Assembly: GCA_017694755.1 (NCBI GenBank)
Contig: JADIMO010000015.1
Span: forward strand, 1-57,012
Source: Candidatus Cryptobacteroides merdavium
GTDB taxonomy: Bacteria > Bacteroidota > Bacteroidia > Bacteroidales > UBA932
DNA length: 57,012 nt
Direction: 5' to 3'
A program made the position numbers and the translations under genes. The notes below the pieces were generated by a model that made no database searches, was not told the DNA's origin, and saw only the letters and a list, made by a program, of their open reading frames with translations. Shown in pieces: positions 8,751 to 16,170 of the stretch; position 1 is the first letter of the stretch, and every line of letters begins with the position of its first letter.

Positions 8751-10787
8751 ATGGATTTCGGCAGAAAAATCATAGTTTTGTCCGCCTTGTCGGTGATATT
8801 CTGTCAGTCCGGAACATCATATGCGGAAGAAAAGAATGTCCTGGTTTTGGAAAATGAGTGTATTTCAGCGATTTTTAATCCTGCCAATGGGGCATTGATT
8901 GGGCTGAGGGACAAGCATTCGGGCTGGGACATCATGAAGAGGGACGTCCTCGGACAGTCTTTTGAACTTCTGCTTCCTATGGATGGTCCTGAATTTACGG
9001 AAGAAGACTGCGGCTACAATGTGGTACGTGGGATTGAACAGGATGCTCCGGAGGTTGAATGCCAAGGGGACAGTATAGTTTTCACATGGAAAAGGCTCAG
9101 GACACCCGACATGAAGTCTGCGGCAGATGTCGAGTTCAGGGGCGTTGTTTCTCTGGCTTCTCACGGACTTGAATTTTCAGGAACGGTCACCAATAACAGT
9201 GATTATAAAGTGGAATATGTGAGCTGGCCTTGCATCGGGGAAGTGACCGTGCCTGACCAGAAACAGTTTTTCCTCCAGAATACGCGCAACGATTCCAAAG
9301 AACTTTTCCCGCATTTCAATAACCAGCATGGGTACTGGGGTGTGGAGTGGCCTACTTCCACTGTGATTCTCAATGAAAAGTCATATTTGCAGGTAAATGA
9401 CAATGACCGCGGTTTTCTTGTATTCAACCGGGAAATCCCGAAGAATTTGACAATAACATCCTTTGAGCTTATTCCCGGACTTGAATGCAGGTATACCAAT
9501 CCTTATCAGGATGCAATCGATGGTGTTCTTGTCAGAATGCAGTTTAAGGTCAATAATTGTATCTATGCCCTCCCCGGTGAAACGGTGTCTTTGGATCCGG
9601 TCTCTTTTATGACATACAAGGGAACATGGGAAGATGGGGTCGGGCTTGTCAGGGCTATGCGTGCTCCGATGTGCACTGCTGTTACGAGGACTGACGGCTG
9701 GGAGAGCAGGCCTTTGACATGGAGAATTGTCAGGGCTTCAAATGGAGAGGCTTTGATAAAAGCCGCTTTTGAAAGCAGGGATGCGGGAGTAGATGTTCTG
9801 CTTGTGGATGGATGGTATAGCAATTCTTCCGGGATGCCTGTCGAAGGCAGCGGCATTTCCGACGCCATTGTCAAATGTCATGAAATGGGGTTGAAGGTGG
9901 TGCTCGGAACAGACCTTTCTCGTGTAAACAGGCATTCGGATATTTATATGTCGGAATACAGAGGATATATCATGTCGGACCCGTATGGAGTGCCATACAG
10001 TTTTGACTGGCTTTGCCTTTCTTCCTCACATGTACGTTCCAAGATTATGGAAATGTGTGCCGGTCTGCCTGCGTTGTCTTACGCTGATGGCTATATGAAT
10101 ATGGAAAACAATCATGACAGCAGGACATTCGCATGTTTCGACCCGGATCATGACCATCATTATGGGGAACCGTCTGCCGACGGTATAAAAAAATTGAATG
10201 AAAAAATGATTGCTGGGCTTTCCGGAGGTGGAGAGAAGGCATTTTTCGGGTATGGCTTCCTTCTGGAACAGAATGACATTTTTGACGGATATATGCTGAA
10301 TGTTCCCGAAAGCATGTACCCCCGTCACAGGCTGGTGGCTCCCTATGAGACCATGATAGCGAAGGTCGGTGTCCGTGAGGCGCGTTCAGGAATGAACAGA
10401 GCTGTGCTGTACAGGCTGAACGTGGCTTACAACCTGGATTTTTACAATGACTGCCTTTCAGACTATGTCCATATCATCAGTTATGGCCAGCAGATAGAGA
10501 AGTTGAGGCGAGAGTTCTCCGCCTATATTTGGGATGCTGAGTATTGCGGGCATAAAGGTGCCGGTGTTCTTGGCCGTAATATAGAATGGGCAGTTTATGA
10601 AAATAAGGACGGGAAACGGACTGTTGTGCTCGCCAATATGGGACAGGAAAATGTTTCGGAAACATTGGTTTCCATGGACAGTGACGGGGAATTGTATTAT
10701 GTCTCTCCGGAGAATATTGTGCCTGAAAAATTTAACGGCAGTGTGGAAGTGAATCCGCTTTCTGTAGTTGTGGTCTTTGAGAAATAA
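8751..10787 (+). CDS. DUF6259-type putative glycosidase, one candidate catalytic residue changed
   Basis: The protein has 678 residues with signal peptide MDFGRKIIVLSALSVIFCQSG. It has an N-terminal beta-sandwich (FNPANGALIGLRDKHSGWD), a TIM-barrel-like middle (GVDVLLVDGWYSNSSG) and a C-terminal beta domain. It is a distant paralogue of the next gene, as shown by the shared IGLxxxxxGW start, the WPxIGEVTxPD segment, the CFxPxHxH element and the ending. In the next gene two acids are candidates for catalysis, the Asp of FDEN and the Glu of VGEG. Here the Asp is kept (Asp446 in YADGY) but the Glu position is Tyr501 (FFGYG). Either another residue serves, or this is a binding or altered-mechanism relative. 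The family has no firm assigned reaction that I know of. Confidence 0.7.
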   Translation: MDFGRKIIVLSALSVIFCQSGTSYAEEKNVLVLENECISAIFNPANGALIGLRDKHSGWDIMKRDVLGQSFELLLPMDGPEFTEEDCGYNVVRGIEQDAPEVECQGDSIVFTWKRLRTPDMKSAADVEFRGVVSLASHGLEFSGTVTNNSDYKVEYVSWPCIGEVTVPDQKQFFLQNTRNDSKELFPHFNNQHGYWGVEWPTSTVILNEKSYLQVNDNDRGFLVFNREIPKNLTITSFELIPGLECRYTNPYQDAIDGVLVRMQFKVNNCIYALPGETVSLDPVSFMTYKGTWEDGVGLVRAMRAPMCTAVTRTDGWESRPLTWRIVRASNGEALIKAAFESRDAGVDVLLVDGWYSNSSGMPVEGSGISDAIVKCHEMGLKVVLGTDLSRVNRHSDIYMSEYRGYIMSDPYGVPYSFDWLCLSSSHVRSKIMEMCAGLPALSYADGYMNMENNHDSRTFACFDPDHDHHYGEPSADGIKKLNEKMIAGLSGGGEKAFFGYGFLLEQNDIFDGYMLNVPESMYPRHRLVAPYETMIAKVGVREARSGMNRAVLYRLNVAYNLDFYNDCLSDYVHIISYGQQIEKLRREFSAYIWDAEYCGHKGAGVLGRNIEWAVYENKDGKRTVVLANMGQENVSETLVSMDSDGELYYVSPENIVPEKFNGSVEVNPLSVVVVFEK

Positions 10788-10794
10788 TTGCGGG

Positions 10795-12885
10795 ATGAAG
10801 AAGATAATATTGATGTTTTTTGTTGCTGTGATGTCTTTGGCGTTGGCGGCTCAACAGAAATATGTTTTTGACAACGGTTCGATGAATGCTGCCTTGGATC
10901 TTGAGGATGGGCGTCTGATAGGTCTTGGAAGCAATGTTACGGGCTGGTCAGTTATCAGTGATGCCCGTTCTGGATGTTCATTGGAGATGGTTTTCAAATT
11001 TCCTGACGGGAAGAGAAAGGGCGTGGATGCATCTTCCCTGAAGAATCCGAAAGTGAAGGTAAAAGGAAATGCTGTCACATTTGTATGGGACAGGCTCACT
11101 GTCGGAGGAAAGAAGATAAATGTGACGTTTGAGGGGTCTGTTGAGATGACCCCAGACGGGCTGATATATGCCGGCAAGGTGAAAAACGGGACAGATGCCG
11201 TGATAGAACAGCTTACATGGCCGTTTATCGGTGAAGTCACTATTCCGGATGATACTGGCAGGATGCTTTTTCAGTATATGAACTATACGAAATTCAGCAC
11301 GGATGAACTCTATCCACGTGAGGCAGGTGTCGGCTGGAGCAACCTTCCGGAACATGCATTTACTCTCGTCCATAATGGAAAGGAAGGACTCTATCTTTCA
11401 AGCATGGACAATGAATTTGAGGAATATATCAGATGTCAGTATGAAGTTATACCGACATTTCGATATGCTTCGTATATAGGACAGTCGTTGTCCAAGGCCG
11501 GAAATGGGGAAAGAAAGCTCATGAAGACAAGAATAAAGGCGGCCAGAATGCTTTATCTTCAACCTAAATCGTCATGTGTGCTGGTTCCGTTTACTTTTAC
11601 CACATATAAAGGAGACTGGCATAAAGGTGTTGATATATACAAGAAATGGAGAGCAACATGGTTTGAGGAGGTGCCGAGGGCGGAATGGACATCCAAGGTG
11701 AATTCATGGCAGCAGATTCAGATAAACGGTACCGGGGGCAGGATTAATTTTAGATTCAGTGACCTGTATTCTTACATTGATGAATGTGTAAAGTATGGAG
11801 TCGATGCCATACAGCTTACGGGATGGACAAAAGGTGGTCAGGACAGCGGGCTTCCGTCACATGATCCGGACCCGAGGCTCGGCACTCCTGAAGAGTTGAA
11901 AAATGCCATTTCGTATGCGGAGTCCAAAGGTATAAAGATTCTGTTGTTTACCAAATTCCCATGGGTTGACCTCACAACGGAATATCATGATGAATATCTT
12001 CCTTATCTTGTGATCAATGAAGCCCGTGATACATGTATTCATCCGGGGTATAACTATTATACATACACCCAACTTGAGGGTGTGTCAACACACCGTTTCG
12101 GCATTTTCTGTGACATGGATGCAAGGTTGAGAGAAAAAATATGCCGTGAATTCCAGAAAGTTCTGGATCTGGGTGCTCCGGGAATGGTCTTCGATGAAAA
12201 TCAGCATCACGCTGGAGCAATGATGTGCTTCAGCCCGAATCATGGGCATAAAGTGCCGGGCTTTAACTATCAGGGAGCCCTCCATCTTGTGCGGGATTTC
12301 TATGATATGTGCAAAAGGCAGAATCCTGACTTCCTGATGGTAGGAGAGGGCTGCTATGATATCCAATCCCAGTATTACTCTACATACACACGGGCAGACT
12401 ACAATCATGAACCGGTGTTGAGGTATCTGGATTCTGATATTCCCATTGCCTGTGCGGTAATCGACCATTATGATCTCAACCATGTCAATATGTGTGCTGC
12501 TTTAAGGTATTCAATCAGCTATGAGGTTCGGAATTTTAAGGGGCGTCTGAGCGAATTCCCCCGTGTGGTGGAGTATGGCCGTAAGGTGGATGAACTGAGA
12601 GAGCGCTATTCCGATTTTCTGTGGAACGGCGAGTTCCTTGACACCCAGGGGGCTGCTGTAACCGGAAACAATATCCGTCATACAGTATTCGTCGACAGAA
12701 AGACTGGAAAGAAGGCGGTAGTGGTGTATAATGTGGATGTCAATAATGCAAATATGGCGTCGGTGTCGCTTGAAGGTTCTTCTTCCACATTGGTTTATGC
12801 TACCCCGGAAAATCCTCAGGCATCCGCTTTCGGCGGTTCTGTGGAGCTTGGGCCTCAGTCAATGGCTGTTGTTATGGAGTTGTAG
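10795..12885 (+). CDS. DUF6259-type putative glycosidase, candidate catalytic acids intact
   Basis: The protein has 696 residues from ATG 10795 with signal peptide MKKIILMFFVAVMSLALAA; a longer open frame reaches back into the previous gene but lacks a credible signal. The N-terminal beta-sandwich (LEDGRLIGLGSNVTGW) is followed by a barrel region with AIQLTGWTKGGQDSG, ILLFTKFPWVD, GMVFDENQHH (Asp467) and FLMVGEGCYD (Glu518). An acid at the end of a barrel strand in both elements fits a retaining or inverting glycosidase of the GH36/GH101-like superfamily, but this is inference. It starts 7 bases after the previous gene in the same operon, so tandem duplication and divergence is likely. Confidence 0.75.
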   Translation: MKKIILMFFVAVMSLALAAQQKYVFDNGSMNAALDLEDGRLIGLGSNVTGWSVISDARSGCSLEMVFKFPDGKRKGVDASSLKNPKVKVKGNAVTFVWDRLTVGGKKINVTFEGSVEMTPDGLIYAGKVKNGTDAVIEQLTWPFIGEVTIPDDTGRMLFQYMNYTKFSTDELYPREAGVGWSNLPEHAFTLVHNGKEGLYLSSMDNEFEEYIRCQYEVIPTFRYASYIGQSLSKAGNGERKLMKTRIKAARMLYLQPKSSCVLVPFTFTTYKGDWHKGVDIYKKWRATWFEEVPRAEWTSKVNSWQQIQINGTGGRINFRFSDLYSYIDECVKYGVDAIQLTGWTKGGQDSGLPSHDPDPRLGTPEELKNAISYAESKGIKILLFTKFPWVDLTTEYHDEYLPYLVINEARDTCIHPGYNYYTYTQLEGVSTHRFGIFCDMDARLREKICREFQKVLDLGAPGMVFDENQHHAGAMMCFSPNHGHKVPGFNYQGALHLVRDFYDMCKRQNPDFLMVGEGCYDIQSQYYSTYTRADYNHEPVLRYLDSDIPIACAVIDHYDLNHVNMCAALRYSISYEVRNFKGRLSEFPRVVEYGRKVDELRERYSDFLWNGEFLDTQGAAVTGNNIRHTVFVDRKTGKKAVVVYNVDVNNANMASVSLEGSSSTLVYATPENPQASAFGGSVELGPQSMAVVMEL

Positions 12886-12916
12886 AATTGAACATATTTT
12901 AAATACCGTATATATC

Positions 12917-15100
12917 ATGTCAACAAGATTACATGTGCTTGTAATTATGGCTGTCCTTGCCGCAGGCTGTTCGCGGCCATATTCTGCAGTCAGGGATGTC
13001 ACACGGGAAAAGACGGCTTTCCAGACAAGTTCGTGGTGGAAGCCGGTAACTGATGTCCGTTCTGACATTTCGATCGTATATGGGGCCAATGACTATAACG
13101 AAATGACTTTTCAGGAACGTGTACAGTCCTGGAGGAACAGAGGCTACAAGACCCATTTCATGACGGGCATAGCATGGGGAAATTATGAGGACTATTTTGC
13201 GGGAAAGTGGGACGGAAAGCCTCATTTTGACGAAGGGCAGATGAATATGGCGGGGGATACCTTGTGGCATGGATATATGGTGCCTTACATAGTCCCGACC
13301 GCCAATTATATCTCTTATATCAAGGAACGGCAGGTCAAGAGAGCCATTGACGCCGGAATTGATGCAATTTATCTTGAAGAACCGGAATTTTGGGCAAACG
13401 CCGGATACAGTGAGGCTTTCAAGAGGGAGTGGAAAGATTATTACGGTTTTGACTGGCGACCGCAACATGAGTCGCCTGAAAACACCTACCTCTCAAATAA
13501 GTTGAAATATTACCTGTATTACAGGGCTTTGGATGAAGTGTGCTCTTTCGCTAAAGAGTACGGGAAGAGCAAGGGGATGGATGTGCGCTGTTATGTGCCG
13601 ACGCATTCACTCGTCAACTATTCTGCATGGTCTATTGTAAGTCCGGAAGCAAGTCTCGCTTCATTGCCGTCCATAGACGGATATATTGCCCAAGTATGGA
13701 CAGGGACATCGCGAACCCCGAATCATTTTGACGGCAAGAGGGCAGAAAGGGTCTTTGAAACGGCTTTTCTGGAATATGGTTCCATGGAGTCGATGACTGC
13801 TCCTACCGGACGCAAGGTCTTTTTCCTTACGGACCCTATTGAAGATTGGCCGAGGGATTGGTCTGACTATAAAAAGAACTATCAGTCAACTTTTGTAGCA
13901 CAGCTTCTTTATCCCGGGATTTCCGACTATGAGGTAATGCCGTGGCCAGACAGAATATATGAGGGGCTCTTCCTTAATCCTGAGACAGGAGAGAAGGAGC
14001 GCATACCTGCATCGTATGCTACACAGATGCAGATAATGGTCAATGCTTTGGCTGACATGCCTCTTTCTTCCAACAAGGTGAGCGGAACAGACGGAATCGG
14101 CGTGATGATGTGCAATTCGCTGATGTTCCAGCGTGGTGTGGATCATAATGGGTATTCCAATCCAGACTTTGCCAATTTCTTCGGAAGGACAATGCCGCTG
14201 GTCAAGAGAGGGGTTCCTGTAAAGACGATGCATCTTGAGAATTTGGGGTACGAGGAATCGTGGAAAGATATAGAGGTCGCCATATTGTCATATTCCGACA
14301 TGAAGCCGATGGAAGAAGAAATGCATTCTTACATTGCCTCATGGGTCAGGAATGGAGGTCATCTTGTATATTGCGGAAGAGATGATGATCCGTATCAGAA
14401 TGTGCCGGAGTGGTGGAACGCAAAGGATTATGAATACGGTGCACCTTCTCAGCACCTGTTTTCCATGATGTCCATGCCGGCTGATGCCAAGGATGGTGAA
14501 TATTCATACGGCAAGGGAAAGGTATATGTGCTCAGGCAGGATCCCAAGGAATTTGTGCTTGAGGAGAATGCAGATTCGCTGTTTTTGCAGACTGTTGTTC
14601 GGGCATATTCTGACGCTACTGGCGGGGAAAAAATAATGATGAAGAACTCGTTCTATCTTGAAAGAGGGCCTTTCCTCGTGGCGGCTGTCATGGACGAAAC
14701 GGATGACATGACTCCAATGATGATTGCGGGGAAATTTGTCGACCTTTTTGATTCCGCACTTCCTGTCATTGACACCTGTACAGTGAAGCCTGGAGAACAG
14801 GCATTCCTTTATGATTTGGAAGAATTGTCCGGAATCTCCAGGCCGTCCGTCATTGCTTCGGCAGCATGTGTGGAGGAGGAAAGTTATGAAGACGGTGTGT
14901 ACAGGCTTCTGATGAAATCTCCTGCCAATACCGTGAACACCATGAGGATATATTTCCCGAAACGCTTTTCGTCAGTTTCAGTGACAGGTGCGGACGGTGC
15001 GGCTGTCAGTCTTGATCGGAACATCTGGGATGAGTCCACTTCCACATGTTTCATGAGTTTCGCCAACTCTCCTGATGGTATTGAACTGGTGTTCAGATGA
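12917..15100 (+). CDS. Lipoprotein with TIM-barrel-like putative glycoside hydrolase domain, family not recognised
   Basis: The protein has 727 residues from ATG 12917, chosen because it gives a lipoprotein signal MSTRLHVLVIMAVLAAGC with lipobox LAAGC. The middle looks like a TIM barrel of the GH-A/GH42 sort: GIDAIYLEEPEFWANAGY (Glu154, Glu155, Glu157), then MDVRCYVPTHS, GYIAQVWTG and KVFFLTDPIEDWPRDW. After about residue 440 there is a segment like the class-I-amidotransferase-fold domain of GH42 enzymes (VAILSYSDMKPMEEEMHSYI, SWVRNGGHLVYCG), then a C-terminal beta domain. It closes the GH3-DUF6259-DUF6259 operon (31-base gap). No exact family comes to mind; a surface or periplasmic glycosidase acting on the same glycan is the best guess. 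Confidence 0.7.
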   Translation: MSTRLHVLVIMAVLAAGCSRPYSAVRDVTREKTAFQTSSWWKPVTDVRSDISIVYGANDYNEMTFQERVQSWRNRGYKTHFMTGIAWGNYEDYFAGKWDGKPHFDEGQMNMAGDTLWHGYMVPYIVPTANYISYIKERQVKRAIDAGIDAIYLEEPEFWANAGYSEAFKREWKDYYGFDWRPQHESPENTYLSNKLKYYLYYRALDEVCSFAKEYGKSKGMDVRCYVPTHSLVNYSAWSIVSPEASLASLPSIDGYIAQVWTGTSRTPNHFDGKRAERVFETAFLEYGSMESMTAPTGRKVFFLTDPIEDWPRDWSDYKKNYQSTFVAQLLYPGISDYEVMPWPDRIYEGLFLNPETGEKERIPASYATQMQIMVNALADMPLSSNKVSGTDGIGVMMCNSLMFQRGVDHNGYSNPDFANFFGRTMPLVKRGVPVKTMHLENLGYEESWKDIEVAILSYSDMKPMEEEMHSYIASWVRNGGHLVYCGRDDDPYQNVPEWWNAKDYEYGAPSQHLFSMMSMPADAKDGEYSYGKGKVYVLRQDPKEFVLEENADSLFLQTVVRAYSDATGGEKIMMKNSFYLERGPFLVAAVMDETDDMTPMMIAGKFVDLFDSALPVIDTCTVKPGEQAFLYDLEELSGISRPSVIASAACVEEESYEDGVYRLLMKSPANTVNTMRIYFPKRFSSVSVTGADGAAVSLDRNIWDESTSTCFMSFANSPDGIELVFR

Positions 15101-15104
15101 TTGT

Positions 15105-15950
15105 TCAGAATTCAAGAACTGCCTTTATAGGGTAGTGGTCCGATATGTATTCTATATTGCCGTATTCTTTCTGAACCGTTTCGTATGCAATGCATCTGCG
15201 GAATCCGGAATACCATATATAGTCTATTGACGTGTTCGAGTTCCCCCATCCGTTGTAGGTTCCCATGTCATCAGAGTCCTTTGCGGTTTTTCTTGCATCA
15301 AGCATTTTTCCGCAAAGGACTCCGATGGCCGGATCGCAGTCCTCGGCATTCAGGTCGCCGGTGAGCACTACCGGCAAGTCTTCAGTGTTCATCTTTCCGA
15401 TTGTGGCCAGGAGCATCTCAAGACCTTGTTGTCTTGCGGTTTTTCCAACATGGTCAAGATGTGTATTCACAAGGAAGAATTTTCCCCCGCTCTTCCTGTC
15501 TTTCAGCAGGAGCCATGTGGCATTCCTTTCAAATGCAGCATCCCAGCCCAATGACGGATGCTGTGGAGTGTCGGACAGCCAGAAGTTTCCCCAATCAATG
15601 AGCTTGATCTTCCGTTTGTTGTAGAATACGACAGGGTGTTCGGCGTCTTTCCTGTCCAGCCTGCTTTTCCCGACCCATCCATAGTCCGGGAAATTCTCCG
15701 ATATGTAATTTATCTGGAAACTGAATGCTTCCTGCATTCCTATTACATCCGGAGCAAGGTCTTCAATCATGCTTATTGTCGCAGTTCTTCTATGCTCCCA
15801 TGAATTTTTCCCGTCTTCAGCCAGTCCGAATCTTATGTTGAAGGACATTATTGTCAGTGTTTCCGTTTCTTGGCTACGGAGCGTCGCTGACATGCGCAGC
15901 GGAATGATTGCGGCTATTGTCAGAACGGCAGATAAAATTTTGGTTTTCAT
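15105..15950 (-). CDS. Secreted endonuclease/exonuclease/phosphatase (EEP) family hydrolase
   Basis: The protein has 281 residues with an N-terminal signal sequence (MKTKILSAVLTIAAIIPLRMSA). All EEP catalytic elements are present in order: MSFNIRFG, IGMQEAF (metal-binding Glu), LVNTHLDHVG, LTGDLNAED, SIDYIWY and ISDHYPI (general-base His). The family splits phosphoesters in nucleic acids, phosphoinositides and sugar phosphates. A secreted copy inside a glycan locus is more likely to act on phosphorylated sugars or phosphodiesters than on DNA. It has its own promoter with the locus operator and is convergent with the lipoprotein gene (4 bases between stops). Confidence 0.88.
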   Translation of the reverse strand: MKTKILSAVLTIAAIIPLRMSATLRSQETETLTIMSFNIRFGLAEDGKNSWEHRRTATISMIEDLAPDVIGMQEAFSFQINYISENFPDYGWVGKSRLDRKDAEHPVVFYNKRKIKLIDWGNFWLSDTPQHPSLGWDAAFERNATWLLLKDRKSGGKFFLVNTHLDHVGKTARQQGLEMLLATIGKMNTEDLPVVLTGDLNAEDCDPAIGVLCGKMLDARKTAKDSDDMGTYNGWGNSNTSIDYIWYSGFRRCIAYETVQKEYGNIEYISDHYPIKAVLEF

Positions 15951-15967
15951 TTTCAGTCTTCTTATAA

Positions 15968-15984
15968 ATGTTCATACAATTATT
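15968..15984 (-). promoter_or_regulatory. Promoter -7-like box and operator for the EEP gene
   Basis: On the minus strand AATAATTG (a weak TAnnTTTG) leads into TGTATGAACAT (complement 15968-15978), identical over 11 bases to the dyad upstream of the GH92-SASA operon. It lies 18-34 bases before the EEP start codon. Confidence 0.5.
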
Positions 15985-16111
15985 TGTAAAAATAACAAAA
16001 AAGATATTATCTGCAAAATAAAATAAATGTCGAAAAATGCATTGGGTAGTAATGTGCTGTGGTTTTGTGCGCGAAATATCGGTCCGTGATGAAATATTTT
16101 TTCAAAAAAAA

Positions 16112-16153
16112 TTGTTCTTGTAAAAATAAAATATATATCTTTGTGCAAACATA
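16112..16153 (+). promoter_or_regulatory. Promoter of the GH92-SusCD operon with weak operator match
   Basis: TTG at 16112-16114 lies 21 bases before TATCTTTG at 16136-16143, a good Bacteroidota promoter. TGTGCAAACATA at 16142-16153 matches the locus motif TGTATGAACATA at 9 of 12 places and at the same position behind the -7 box. The promoter also shows that translation starts at ATG 16171 and not farther upstream. Confidence 0.7.
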
Positions 16154-16170
16154 ATAACCAAAGAGAATAC

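Noticed and set aside
12731..12916. Upstream extension of the lipoprotein gene into the second DUF6259 gene
   Set aside because: The extension has no signal sequence and overlaps the previous gene by 155 bases, while ATG 12917 gives a clean lipobox.
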